Source: Mercurialis annua | Lineage: Eukaryota; Streptophyta; Magnoliopsida; Malpighiales; Euphorbiaceae | Length of the DNA: 64,000 nucleotides | NCBI RefSeq assembly: GCF_937616625.2 | Contig: NC_065572.1 | Coordinates: 74,770,653 to 74,834,652 of the forward strand | Direction: 5' to 3' | Shown: piece after piece, positions 45,604 to 58,700 of the stretch | Layout: each line of letters begins with the position of its first letter | Position numbering within the stretch: the stretch's first letter is position 1 | Notes under the pieces: generated by a model | The model's database searches: none | What the model was told of the DNA's origin: nothing | What the model saw: the letters and a program-made list of their open reading frames with translations, nothing else | Made by a program: the position numbers and the translations under genes

Positions 45604-48600
45604 GAAAAAATTACACCATATGACTCAATTTTCAAAATCTTTATATTAATGACTCAAGATTTTATTTTTTGCAACAATCTCTCTTTTTTTAAAACTTATT
45701 TGCATGTATACCTCAATATAGTTTTATTCCTTTTATAACCCTCACTTAAATTAGATTCAAAGAGTTAGAGTATCTATGGTTGGTTGGCGATGAAACCAAC
45801 AGTGGCGGACTAATGGTGGTTGGTGGCCGGTGGCCGGATCGACTATGGTCTAACCGTCGGTGGCTAGTGGTCTGAAAATCTAAAAGGAAGCCAAATTGCA
45901 ATTGGAACAACATTGTGCCTTAAATCTGCAATTAAATTAAGCATTAATTCAAAAATGAAGATGCGATTACAGGCTGAGAAGACGAAATTGGAGGCGGAAT
46001 CAAACCGAGAAAGAACAATGGGCGTTTAGGATACAACTATGGTTTTCGCTACCACCTCCAACAAGAACGATGTAATGTTGATCATCGTCAGATTTGAGAT
46101 TGAAGTTTGGATCTGATTTAATTGTATGGAATCCAGCAGAAATTTGTATGTGTGGAGATAAAATAGAGGTAATTACATAGTAAGATTGAAGAAATAATAG
46201 AAGGGGTGAATTTAATGGGTATTTTTGATCTCTACACGTTATATTGCGCAAATGGGTAATGTTTGAAAGTAGTACACAAGTATCACATTCTGTTATCGGT
46301 GATAGTAGTGTGATAATGGTTAAGACGAGAAAGATAGAAGTGAATTGAAGAAATTGGAACAAGAAAAGCAATCACAACATTCTTCAAGTTTCTTCCCATC
46401 ATCTTTGGTCAACACATTCAGTAAATAAGTCTTGTTTTATATAGCTTTTTATTGGGCAATGTTTCAATTCTTTTTTATTGTTGAAGCAATTAGAAGGAAT
46501 GACGCACAGAAATAATTCAGCTTTGATCAACTAATTTATATGTCTACCTACTGTACATAGGATGGTATGTTGGAGGTGATAATAATTAATTGAGTGTTTT
46601 TGCTTGATATATTACCAACAATCATTGAAATGTTTGGACTTTAACTTGTGATAATGACTATTTGCTTTATTTAGCGATATCTGATGTGAATGCATACTAT
46701 AAGAACATTAAACTATCTAAGACTTTTATGGTGGTCAGTTGTCTAACTAGGTTGGACGGCATAAATCTAAAATAAAATAATTTAAAGTATATTGTTATTC
46801 AATTAATAATGCCATTTTAAAAATAAATTATTTATGATGTCAATTTAATTTACTGACTATATGTTTGTATTTGTGATTTTATTTTGAAATTTAGCGTAAT
46901 ATACAAATTGAATATCTCATTTAAGTGGAATGTATTTGACAGTTTATAAAACCGAAAACCAACCTAATATGAACTTGATGTGAACCTGTATAAGCTGAAT
47001 TATCTTAATTCAGTTTTTAATGAAACTCTTTATAATCTTAACTGACATTTTATATAGAGATAATTTTGAAATTTAGTGTAGTATACAAATTGAATATCTT
47101 TTTGAAGTGAAATGTACTAGTTACAGTCTATAAAACCAAAAAATCAACCAGATGTGAACCTAATGTGAATCTATATAAACTGAACTATTTTAATTCATTT
47201 AAAAAAAAATTATCTTGTTGTTCTTTACAATCTTAACTGACATTTTATATAGAGAGAATTTTGAGATTTAGTGTAATTTACAAATAGAATCTCTTTTAAG
47301 TGAAATGTATTTGACAGTTATAACCAAAAATCAACCTGATGTGGACCTATATAAACCGAACTACCTTGATTTAGTTTCTAATAAAATTTGTCTTACTGCT
47401 TTTTACAATCTTAACTAACATTTTATATAAATAATTTTGAAATATACTTGACAGTTTATAAAACCGAAAATCAACCTGATGTGAACCGGATGTGAACCTA
47501 TATCAACTGAACGATCTTAATTTAATTTTTTAATATACAAATTGAATATCTCTTCTAAGTGAAATATATTTGACACTCTATAAAACCAAAAATCAACGTG
47601 ATGTGAATTGAATGTGAACTATCTTAATTCAATTTTTAATATAATGTATCTTACTGCTCTTTACAATTTTAAAAAACATTTTATATGGAGAGAATTTTAA
47701 AATTTAGTTTTCACAAATTGAATATCTCTTTTAAGTGAAATATATTTAACAGTCTATAAAACCAAAAATCAACCTGATGTGAACTACCTTAATTCAATTT
47801 TTAATATAATATATCTTACTGCTCTTTACAATCTTAAATGACATTCTATATAGAGAGAATTTTAAAATTTAGTGTAATCACAAATTGAATATTTTAAAAA
47901 AAAAATTATTTAACATCTATAAAACCGAAAATTAACCTGATGTGAACCGGATGTGAACCTATATCAACTGAACCATCTTAATTCAATTTTTAATAAAAAA
48001 TTGCTTGGATATTCTTTATAATTTAAATGACATTTTATATAGAGAGAATTTTGATATTTAGTGTAATATACAAATTGAATATCTCTTTTAAGTGAGATGT
48101 ATTTGACATTTTATAAAACCAAAAATCAACATGATGTGAACCAGATGTGAACCAACTGAAATAGCTTAATCCAATATTTAATAAAATTTGTATTGCTGCT
48201 CTTTACAATCTCCAGGTCTCATTATTTTCACAATTTACAACGTCAAATTTTCTTTTTAATCCTTGTTATCAATGATTTCTGATAAGCTTCGCCAACTGTT
48301 TGAGTGTAATTAATAGGAAGCAACTCCACAACATTATCAATGAACAACTTGTAAACAATCTTTCATTCCTCTCCTGCAATCCATTAAAATTGTAATGTAA
48401 ACTAACATATTATTCTTACAATTCACAATTGCATTATTAGGAAAGCCTAATTGCACAGTTGTTAGAATTTAGAATTCATTCCTTTTTATATGAAAATAAA
48501 AATCATAGTAACTCACTATGAACTAAATGAAATGGTCGACAAAAGTGACATATGGAAATAGCTAGCTTGATAAATTAGTTACTGGATTGAGCGTCTAATA

Positions 48601-49722
48601 CTAAACAATGCAAATATCAAGACATGGACAGTGAAAATTATTGGATTAACTCAGTAGCTCTCTTTTTGGTGGTTTGAAACACCAATTTCATCAAACAAAA
48701 ACATTAACATTTAAGCCTAATTCCAAGCACCCATTACTCTAAAATCAAAGAAAAATCCAACATGGGATGGATATAATATTCACTATGGTTGATTAGGATA
48801 AATTATTGTTGACCAAGTTACAGTATATGCATGATTAAGTTACAGTTTCGCATCACATTCAAACTTACCTCGGGAACAATATTAGGAGCATCATCTGTAA
48901 TTTTCCTCTCTTGAAGAGGAACTCTTCTTATGGCATTCAACATAAGCTTTCTCCTGCATCAATTTTTTGTTATCTTTCTCATAAACATAAATTAATAACT
49001 CAATAAAAGATTTTATAATCAGACTACTCTTTTCTAAAGCAATATAATGTCCATCTCCACAAAATGTCTTGAAATTTTGGACTTCTTATTTTATCGATGG
49101 TCAAGCTTCATATATCAACACCAGATTGTTTTTAGCGTTGAAATCACCCACAACTCCAATTAAACAACCAATCAATTTCTTATGAATTAATTCGATTTCA
49201 AATCACCCCCATTGAAGAAACCAATCAATAACGTCACGCCACCACATCACCATCAATAAAAAAGCTCATAATCTTTAGTTCTGTCTCTACACTCCTGCTC
49301 AGAACATCCACCGACAGAAAGATGGTTTCAGTCGGCATTTTGTCAACAAACAGAAAATTATCATTAAGAAATTAAAAGAAATTATAAATGTTTAAATGAT
49401 AAATCTTATTTAATTTGTGGAATTAATCAAACGCCACTACCGGATCTTTATCTCTCTGGCGGTGGTTGAGCACCGCGCCGCCGGTTCGACCACCGCAGTC
49501 TGACCGGAATAACAACACCAGATTTTTTCAATTTTCTATAGTATCTTTCAATAAAGAAGAAGGGGGTAAAAATGTCTTATTTTATGTTAAAACTAACTTA
49601 TTTTGGGTTATGAGGGAATTGTGAAAACTTTTCTTTTTTATTGAGAGATTACTGCCATAATAAAAAAGCTGAGGTAAAAATATAACATAGGACCATTTTT
49701 AGGGGATTTGTGTAGATTACCC
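45604..49722. mobile_element. Non-autonomous MULE C, 4.1 kb, with about 190-base repeat core
   Basis: It is bounded by the perfect 9-base direct repeat catatagtt (45595-45603 and 49723-49731). The ends are diverged inverted repeats: the left reads gaaaaaattacaccatat and later aatctctc; the right in reverse reads gggtaatctacacaaat and later aatctctc at the same spacing. GC-rich segments (about 45775-45870 and 49430-49510) mirror each other inside the ends. The centre is the tandem array at 46880-48215. A 123-codon minus frame (46000-46371), starting with a hydrophobic segment and ending NAHCSFSV, is unrecognised; it could be a captured fragment. No transposase is seen. Confidence 0.85.
46880..48215. 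repeat. Eight degenerate units of about 180-195 bases
   Basis: Each unit contains caaattgaatatctcttt, gaaatgtatttgacagtcta, taaaaccaaaaatcaacctg, gatgtgaacc and ctttacaatcttaactgac in the same order. Starts of the caaattgaat block are near 46904, 47084, 47280, 47534, 47713, 47881 and 48071; one unit near 47440 lacks the block. The array is the core of MULE C. Confidence 0.9.
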
Positions 49723-50622
49723 CATATAGTTTGCATACTGGGCCTTGAATGCCTGCATAAGAGGCTGAGCATTCCACATCCAGACCTCCAAACAGTTCTT
49801 CCAAATAATGGGCCTTGCATATCAAAGCCCATCTCCCTACGGGTATAATGCAGTTATTTCGCTTGATTAGAAATCACACGACATGTCGTTTTTAAGAAAA
49901 AAGCCTTTTGAAGCAGTTGTCCCAAAATAGAACTAGTCGTCATTTAGTCCTTAATTTTTGTTGAATAAAATTGGTAAACCCTAACCCACTTCACCACACC
50001 TTGCAATTTTTAATTAGTTAGTTTCAATCAGCACATGTACACCACCCCAATTTCCAGTTGCAAAAGCAGGTAATCATCCAATTTCACACCTCAGTTCTTC
50101 GTTAATTAATTAAATTCGAAAATTACCAAATTTTTGATAATTATCACTCAATCAATCATGATCTTGCCCGAATAATTTTTTTTAAATTAGGACTTAGGAA
50201 TTACGCATAATTATACGTTTTTTTATCGTATGCATATCTATACTTTTCCTTAATTGAAAAGAAAAAATGCCTGTGAAAAAAATAGAACAGAATGCTGACC
50301 ATTTGAGCTATAACTCATTGATTACGCATAATTATACTTAATAGTGCTTAAACATATATATCTGATACGGTGATACATTATTATACATTGATATAGTAAT
50401 AGCATGCATATCAAAGCTCCTATACAGTACACAAACTCAAACTCACCGCATAAATCTTCATTTCTTTATCAGAACATGCTCACCGGACCGTAAAGTACTA
50501 TCTTTTATCGTTCCTCACATGGCCGTAGATTGAAGATTCAGAAAATGGCAAGCTTAATTCTAGACTAGCAGAACTCATAAGCGTTGTACATATATGTATA
50601 TGTTTATAATTAGGATATTTAC
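49723..50622. other. Intergenic, 3' side of SLAH3
   Basis: AT-rich. The SLAH3 3' untranslated region should lie just below 50623. No gene or clear element was recognised. Confidence 0.4.
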
Positions 50623-53048
50623 TTATTTGCTATCTTCTGTAATATGATGGTTTAAAGAAGCTTCAAGGTCATTGCAATCTGAATTTGCATACTTCAAGTA
50701 GTTCTCAATTTCGTTCTTTTCCGAGCTTCCGAGTCTTCGATGTGGCAACCACTTTATGTGATGATGATGAAATGGATTTTTCGGTTTTCTGTCGCTGATG
50801 GCTATTGCAATGTCGTTAGGGAAGAGGTCGCCAAGGACAAACGCGTGTAGTATTGTTGTTACGAGGAGAGCTAATACTACTAATGTAGAAATTATGCAGA
50901 GCACGACTTCTAGTGACCGAGTTACTACGTTTGTAACTTGGTTTGAGTACCTAATGGTTGCAATTGCGGCTCCTGTCATGGGGAATGTGTATGCCCACCA
51001 AGCTAATGAGAACCTGCAAATTGGAAAGTACATCGAGAGAGTTAGGCGACTTATTATAAGAAGAATATCAGCGGATTATGGATGGAGAATAAGGTTGTTG
51101 ATCGGATACTTACTTAATTCCGCGGAAAAAGTTGATGCGAACTGCCTGCAGAATCATAAAAAACAGAACAACATGGATTAGAAGTCGATCATTGCGATGG
51201 ACGTATATCAATATTGATTAATTGACTAGTGAAGATTACTAACCAGTGAGACATAGAGAAACAAGGCAATGAAGTAAGCAATCCGTGATCCATAATCGAA
51301 GGAGCCTTGAATCTTTGCCCATGCCATGGACGCGACACTAGGAGCTGCAACAAACAGGAAAAATACCGGATGGAGCTCCTTCGGGAGTGTTTCATTTGTT
51401 GGAAGTCTCTGGTACAGAGTTACAAATAAGACCAAGTAGTGAGCCAATCCAACAGAGAAGAAGAAAATAGGTCCTTCTTTTAGCCCCATTGTCGCACCCA
51501 ACAACGCCCCTACGAAGTTCCCTACAACCGAGAGATGGTTGGAAGGATTCGCCACTTTTGAAAGCCGTCGTTGCCCTCCAGACATCCACTGTCCATAGAT
51601 CTTGAGCTCAAGAATGAGGAATGGAGTCATGAGAACATACCAAAGAGCTTCTGGTAGTTCGGTAGCGACTGAAGGCGGTAGTCCAAGTGCTACGAAAAGT
51701 AAAGCTATCCATGGTGCAAAGAAGAAATTGACACGGATTGGGTGATAGTATTCGCGTCGAACTGCTTCGAAGTAGAGAATCATTTTAAGACCATAGGTGC
51801 AAGCTACAACGAATAGAAGAGCCAGAGAAATCCACCATAGGACAAGATTCACTTTCAGACTAACATGGAGAAAATCTGTGGAGGCAGAAATTGCTAGGGT
51901 CTTCCACAAGATTGCTTGGCTACTAGTGCCAAGACAGATACCAAAGGCAGAGATCGGAAACCGAAGAAGAAACGGCCATGTTTTGTCATCTGGGAGCACT
52001 ATTTCCTCTGAGGCCTGTCAAAATATCAGAAGAAAAACTTGTTTAGATTGAAATAATAAGTGAAACGCTTTACGATCATCAGTTCTGTGGGTAAGAACAT
52101 ACCTTCAGGTTCTCTAGTTCAGGCCCTTCTAATGCATCAAAGTATCGATCTACAGGCAAAGCATCTCTCTCTATTTTAGGCTCAACAGAATTTCGTGGAG
52201 TTTCTTCACGTGGCTTCCCACGTAAATGCGAAAACTGCCTCTCAAATCTCCCTGACCACGTTTTGAAAGAATCATACCGTTTATCTTTCAGCTTTTTCAT
52301 GTTCTGAGGGTATGGAAAGTTAGCCATATTGGCTACCCCCTCAACAGCGTATCCCTTCGGCATTGGCTGAGAAAGAAATTTAACACTATTCGTCTTAGAT
52401 GAAGCCGAAGAAACTTGTTTTCCATTGCTGAAAACTGTTTCACCATTCGCTTCAAAAGGTAGTTTCTCGTTGTTGTTTGAGTTGTGTTTGGCCGGAGAAT
52501 TTGGCATGCTAATCGAAATAGAATGCTTTCTTTGATGGTTGATGGGTTGAAAATCCTCGGAGTTGCTCTGAAACGCAGCATCTTGAGTTCCCTGTTGCAT
52601 CATAAGCATACTAATTAAACAGTTTTCCTACATCATATTACAATTATTTCCTATTTTATTTTATTTTTACGAGAACTCACTCCCCGAGACGGAGCCCAGG
52701 ATCACTGTCGTGGACTGCCCGCCAGCCGACATACATGACAATCCCGGAGTCCAATCTCAACCACTCCATTTATTAGAAAGGGCGTAGCCGGGCTTGAATC
52801 CGCGACTATGGCGCCCAGATGGTTGAGGCTAGACCGGGTTTCAATTTTGCTACAGAAAATTAAGACGTTTTGTTGAAAGATTTGTGATATACCGTAGCTA
52901 ATGAATGAAAACCAATTGGTTGATTATGATCGGCAATCAAGACACTGTCTCTGTGAATGCCATCAAAGCCGGCCAGTTCATTGGTTGAGATGTGTTTGAT
53001 GAGCGTGGGAAGTGATTCTTCCGCCTTTACTATTTCTGTGATCTCCAT
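50623..53048 (-). CDS. SLAH3: S-type anion channel SLAH3 (5 coding exons, 612 aa)
   Basis: Slow anion channel of the SLAC1 family, which moves nitrate and chloride across the plasma membrane under calcium and ABA-dependent kinase control. Exons, high to low: 52893-53048, 52103-52591, 51244-52014, 51114-51145, 50623-51013, in total 613 codons including the stop. The long soluble N-terminus has family blocks (HQRKHSISISMPNSPAKH, VKFLSQPMPKGYAVEGV, KDKRYDSFKTWSGRFERQF, ALPVDRYFDALEGPELE). The ten-helix channel domain begins at TWPFLLRFPISAFGICLG and includes AVRREYYHPIRVNFFFAPW, KIYGQWMSGGQRRLSKVANP, NHLSVVGNFVGALLG and FSLAWWAYTFPMTGAAIATI. The C-terminus is ENYLKYANSDCNDLEASLN. The N-terminal length and C-terminal motif fit SLAH3 rather than SLAC1. 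A 5' leader intron precedes the ATG, and a SINE-like element sits in intron 1. Confidence 0.95.
52660..52850 (-). mobile_element. SINE-like element in SLAH3 intron 1
   Basis: On the minus strand it reads accatctgggcgccatagtc, then gcggattcaagcccggc (a near match to the tRNA B box), a GC-rich body (ggcgggcagtccacgacag) and a tail of T/A-rich taaaaataaaataaaat. Its high GC content contrasts sharply with the intron. No convincing target duplication was found, so the boundaries are approximate. Confidence 0.6.
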
Positions 53049-53640
53049 TCTATAACAGCTGCACCATAAATCAAGTTCATTACAAGAAATTCCACAGCTA
53101 GCAGAGTTTTTTATTATTTTTTACCTAATCAAGATTTCTTTAAGACACATCAAAAGCAGTTACATTTGTAAGAAACTCACGATAGTTCGTTACAAAACTT
53201 CTTAGCTAATTCCGAACACTCCTCGACTAACAAAACTTTATTCAATTAACAGAAAAACAACAAATTTCTTGCAGTCATTTCCTGATAATTCTGACTACTA
53301 ATCCAATTATGAATCACTTAAACACAAGATCAAAAACTTCACTGTAAAATCAAGAATTTAATAAAACCAAAATAATGTAATACATTAGATCATAAAATTA
53401 TATCACTACTCACCTCCAAATTTGATGATCTTGAAAACTGAGGCCAAGTCGCAGCAAAATGCAAGATCTGGCAGTACTCAAGACCACTAAAAATAGTGAT
53501 GGAGAACTCTATCTCCTCTTCTTTTCTTGCAATCTTTAAAATAAAAAAGCAGAGATGTGATAGCTTAGAATAGAAAAATGAAAAATGAGCTCAAATGTTA
53601 TACGTCTTTAGCTGTAGGAGAAAGCAGTATATATAGTGTT
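53049..53640 (-). promoter_or_regulatory. SLAH3 leader with intron and TATA box
   Basis: A splice acceptor (tgcag on the minus strand) lies just upstream of the ATG at 53048. A strong donor (GAG|GTGAGTAG) at 53413/53414 indicates a 5' leader intron of about 353 bases. A TATA run (53628-53635) lies upstream of the resulting first leader exon. The leader exon would run from about 53600 to 53414. Confidence 0.6.
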
Positions 53641-56600
53641 TTAATTAATGGCGGCATATATAATACTCTGCTTAGTTGAAATTAAATCCGTCAAATCAAA
53701 TGCATTTAATTAAGTTAATTTTGTGATAAACACTAATGTTTTTTTTTAAACAATTGAGAATGACAGAATTGGACACATAGTATGCAAACTGGTGATTATT
53801 CCATGCAATAGTTGTGTCACGTTATCTTTGCAACTGACCAATGAGTGTTTGCAATATTAGAATCAATAATAGTTTATTTTTTAACATTAATTTCATAACA
53901 TTGCAGATGTGTGCCAGTGATGCGGCATAACTGTTGCATTGAATAATTATTTATCGGTTAAATATGTTTATTAATTTTTATGTTAGGTCACCAAACAATA
54001 GTGATTCATTACAGGCCTGAATGATTTGTCATTGTCATTAGCTTTTTCGTTTGTTAAATTCAACACTTAATTACAAGTTTGATTTGACTAACTAAACTAA
54101 TTACAGCTAAATTAGAGCTGCTTTGCTACTGTTAACTTACTTCAAGTAGTGAAAAATTCATATTTAAGCAAAACAAATATGTAAAGAGATGTGAGGTTAG
54201 TAATTCAGTGCAATTATGATCAAAGACAAAAAATAACAAATTTTGTTTTTAATATTTTAGAATGGACAATGACAAATAATAGTTGGTTTAAGCAATAATT
54301 AAACAATGAATAAGTAGCGCAGTAGGTCAAAGTTTCAATGTCCAGTTGTTACAACTTACACCGGAACTTTTTTTAAAAATTAATTACCAAATCTGCTACG
54401 ATTTTGGTTTTATTTTAGGGAATGGGGGACCACTAATTGAAAGGTAAGCAAGAATTTAAAAACAAGAAATAAATAAATTTAAACACATAAATAATAGAAA
54501 AAAATTAGGAAAATTCGTAGACACCAATAATATTATATGTTGTTAGAAATAAGAATAATATCGCTAGTGTAATTTAGTTAAATAAAATATTCAAATAATA
54601 CGTTATTATACTATTAATTTAGTCTATGAATGGCGTTGGACATGGTATATAAAAACAAAATTTATAATAAATTAATTAAATATTTTAATTAAGATTAGTC
54701 TAATAAAAAGTCAAATTGGGTTTCCTAATATTTTTTATTTTTGCCATTTTCATGGAGTTATCTTCAGTTCAACACGCAAACAACGGAAATTTGAAATAAT
54801 AAGTAAACAAACCAGAGAATATGCCAAATTATAAGGATTTTTTAATTAGAATATTGTTGTTAATAAAATTGAAAACTATCCTATCAATTGAGATTAAAAA
54901 TGAAAACCATGATACACATGTCCTCACTATAAATGCAAAATGATTCTTATATTGAGGTTAGTATGACCAATTGACATTTAAATCTAATACAAACAACATT
55001 GTTGATGTATATCAAACGATATTGAAAACTACATTTTCTAATTTAACATTCACATAATAATGTGCATCAAAATTAATTAGTATATAGTGGCAGTGTATGT
55101 TGCATGAATCATACATTACAAAAAATCTGATTTTTTTTTGTCTTCTTTATTTGGTTCAATCATTGAAAATACTTTACCGTTTCGAATTTTTCCGTGTATG
55201 GCTCAAGTTATCAGAATCGTAATTTTTTAACTCATTTTCAATTTTCACTTCCAATTACAGCTATTTGTCTTAATTGAAGTAAAAAAAATTCAAATATGTC
55301 ATTCACATTTTAAATTCTTATAGTGAAAAGGCAAGTTTAAATAATATGAATCAATATAGAAAATATTTTTATATATTAATTTGAATAAATGGCGTCAATT
55401 GAAATTGAAATTTGAATGATGGGCTAAAATTGACAATTTGAAAAATTTGGATTATAAACAAAAAATGGCAAAAAAATATAAAATTATTTTTGAATGATTA
55501 AGATTTTTTATTTTGGTGTTTTTCATTCCATTCATTTTCATTTTGGTATCATATAGGTGGCAGTAGTGCCCACATATATACTGTGGTTACAGCCAGAAAT
55601 AATTGACAATAATAAAGCCTATATACACATTATTAGTTCACACGGTTTCTTTATTTGACACCGATGAACATACATTCCCTGGACTCTATATAATTCTATA
55701 ATTTCTGGGAATGTTCCTTTATTTTCGCATATCAAAAATCAAAACCCTAAATCAAGAATCATAACTTTTTTTTTTTATAATTGGAGAGGGAGTAGCGCTT
55801 GTGGGAGGAATTGAACCTACGACCTTAATATTTTGTGTCCAGCGCTTATACCATTTGAGATACAGCTCGTTGGTTCACAACCTTTTTTTAATCGGTATAT
55901 TAATTATGTTTAGCTTTTAAAATAACAAAGCTTCTCTATATAGAATATTTTCAAGAGATGTACAGAAAAAGAAATATACTAAAGCACACGTAAAAAGTAT
56001 GAATAGACTCCAGCAAGAAACGTCCACCAGAATTCATGTGATATTATTTATTTTCTTTTCAAAAGAAATGAGTGTACCACATGCATGCATTGAATTTATG
56101 GCTATTATATTAACTAATATTATAGAAAAAATTATAATAGAAGATATTAAATTCTTTAATTATAATTAATGTTCGTACCTCATAATAAACTGGGTTGAAT
56201 TTAAAATAATCTTGAGCAAGAAAAACCTTGACAAAATCTCCGATGTTTTTACCTCCCATGGTGACAAGAAGTGAATATTAACATTTATATATAAATTGTA
56301 ATTAACTTTGAATTCCATTTTTATCAATGGTTCCTTCTACATATACTGAGCTTACGGTTATAAGCTTTGTCATTTTGCTTCACTGGAGCATGAATTTTGC
56401 TTCTTAAAATAGGCTAATTTGAAACTACTTTCCTTTTATTATTTTTATTTTTAAATAATTAAATTAATGCCTACATATATAGCCAAGTTTTTAATTCACG
56501 TCATATAATTCAATGCAACTGCAAACAATAATTCATGCATCAACTAACTAAAACAACTACTACGTTCTTGTTAAAAAAATACTATTAACCATTAACTATT

Positions 56601-57522
56601 ATATAATTTAGGGTATATTGAACTTTCAATGTATAAAGAATAATATTTCAATGAAAGTAATTTGAAATAAAGGACTTGAATAATAAAAATAGTAGATAGT
56701 TCTAATTAATTTAAGTATAAGTAAGAATTGATGGCTGGTGTGGTGAGGAATTGCGATGGAAACACTAAGTCAATCTGATCGACTACTTTTTCCCGTAACG
56801 CCAAAGCTTGGCGATCCCAGAAGCTGGCTCAAAGGTCTTCCAAATATCATGCATTATCGAGTCCGACATTTTAGAAGTCGTTGACGATATATAAGAGATT
56901 CGTTGTTCGATTGTGAAAATATACTCACTTTTGATTGTCTTTTATTAGTGAAGCAGATTTATACTTTTTTTATCTTATTTGTTAGAAAATTTGCGAATAA
57001 AACACCGCATATTATAGCAGAATGTATGTTTTATATCAGGTTATCGGATGTGAATCACGAACTTATTCGTGTTTCTAAATACTATAACTATGTCGGAATT
57101 CAGCTATTATATTCTATTGTAATTTCAAAAAAGTAAGAGTTGATGGAAAATTGACGTGAGACCTAATGTATGACACTAATACAAAGGTGGAGAGTACATG
57201 GAATTTGGATAGGTCATAGGTCCATAGCTGACGTGGAAATCAACTATAGAATGAGAATAATTGTGTTGAAGAATAAAAGATGACATGGACAAATACAAGT
57301 GGCCAAAATCTGAAATCTAAAACCTAACTACGTTAACCATATTGTGGAGAACTTTAGTAGCATGTCTTTAATTGTGGAGTACAGCATCACCATGTCCGTA
57401 CACGACATTGAGGATAGTTTGATTTTTATGATGTTTTTACCAAATAAAGTACCAATTTGCAACTAAAAGTCTGTTTCCCTTTTCTTCACTTTGCTCTTTT
57501 TAATCCCTACTTGCACTACAAC
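53641..57522. other. AT-rich intergenic region
   Basis: Apart from the SINE at 55765-55872 I see no gene, RNA gene or bounded element. Short frames such as 56903-57136 lack coding character. Confidence 0.4.
55765..55872 (-). mobile_element. tRNA-derived SINE
   Basis: On the minus strand: gagctgtatctcaaatggta (A-box region), then ggtcgtaggttcaattcc (B box GGTTCAATTCC), a short body and a run of about 14 A. The spacing between the boxes is that of a tRNA-type internal promoter. The same tctcaaatggtataagcgct-like string occurs at about 18990-19009 in WDR91 intron 1, so the family has other copies. Confidence 0.8.
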
Positions 57523-57983
57523 TAGGGCCGAGCAAAATCCGAGCCAAACCGAGAAAACGAATTAAATCGAAGTATAATTAGTTGTTTGGTACGATTATTT
57601 AGTGAAAACGGTTTAATTGATGGCCGGTTTGAAGATTTTTGAAATTTGGTTAACTGTTCAGTTGGAGGGTTCAAAGGACCAAAACAATCGGAAAATTGAA
57701 AAATCGAACTTTTCAAAATCAAGAAGGCTTTTACTTGATTACGTATCTAAATTTTGGGAGTTTGTATTTTTACTTTTTTAAGGCTCCGATTTGAACTTGG
57801 ATTTACAGGCATGTCAATAAGTCTAATCCGGAAAAAATATCAAAACTGAACTGACCAAAAAGTTTGATTTAAATTTTGTTTGGTGTTTGATAACGGCATT
57901 AACGGTTTGGTCAATTATTTATAAAACTTTGATATTTTCGGTTTCGATCGATTCAAAATCAAACCAACCGATGCTCGTCTCTA
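57523..57983. mobile_element. Decayed hAT-like MITE
   Basis: Inverted ends: tagggccgagca at the left, and tgctcgtctcta at the right (tagagacgagca in reverse). The interior is rich in aaccgaa-type motifs. A repeat of ctacaac flanks it (57516-57522 and 57987-57993), but three bases intervene on the right, so the target duplication is not exact. Confidence 0.5.
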
Positions 57984-58700
57984 TCTCCTACAACTTTTTA
58001 TCCTCCAAATTTGAATTCTTTTGTTTATTTTTATTTATTACATTGTTTTGGTGGGTATTCCCCCGATTGGTCAAGATAATAGCCATCTGAAATTAATTTA
58101 TTGAAACATTATTGTGTATAAGATCTTCATAGATTTACTTACGTAAATTCATTATATAGTTCAAATATAATGAATCTATTTGATTGGTTTCATGAAACTT
58201 CTGCCTGTATAACAATTTTTTGATGTATACTTATATGATATATCTTTTCAGGAAAAAAAAAAACTGTTCTGTTATGTGTTTTGGGACTGGGCTGCTGTTT
58301 GTTGGCATTATAGCCCAAATTATTAAATATGTGGGTTTGCGGGCCGTTCACGTTTCAGATTAACAATAATTCTAGACTTGGCTCGGGAGTCTTTGTCATA
58401 AAAAACAACCATCTACTAACCATGGCAGGTAATTTAAACAGAACTAATTTCTCTACATGTATTAACCTTAAATTGATGTTGAAATGCCTGCAAAATGCAA
58501 TTCTATGTTCATCATGTAGTGCTATTAATTGTCGAGTAATTTGAATTGTGAGGCAGTCTGATTAGAGTAATTTAAGTTCTGATTTTTTTTTTGATTATTT
58601 GGAAAAGAGTGTTGCTGGGTGAAAAACTACTACCTTTATTCAAATGGGCCAAACTCTAAATTTTTATTTTTTTATTAAAGGCTGAATTACTTAAAAACAA
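57984..58700. other. Intergenic, no gene seen
   Basis: AT-rich sequence between the decayed MITE and MULE D. Short frames here (57887-58090, 58329-58544) have no recognisable content. Confidence 0.4.

Noticed and set aside
46000..46371. 123-codon minus-strand frame with a hydrophobic start, inside MULE C
   Set aside because: No recognised family, and it lies within a proven transposon next to low-complexity sequence. It may be a captured fragment but cannot be called a gene.
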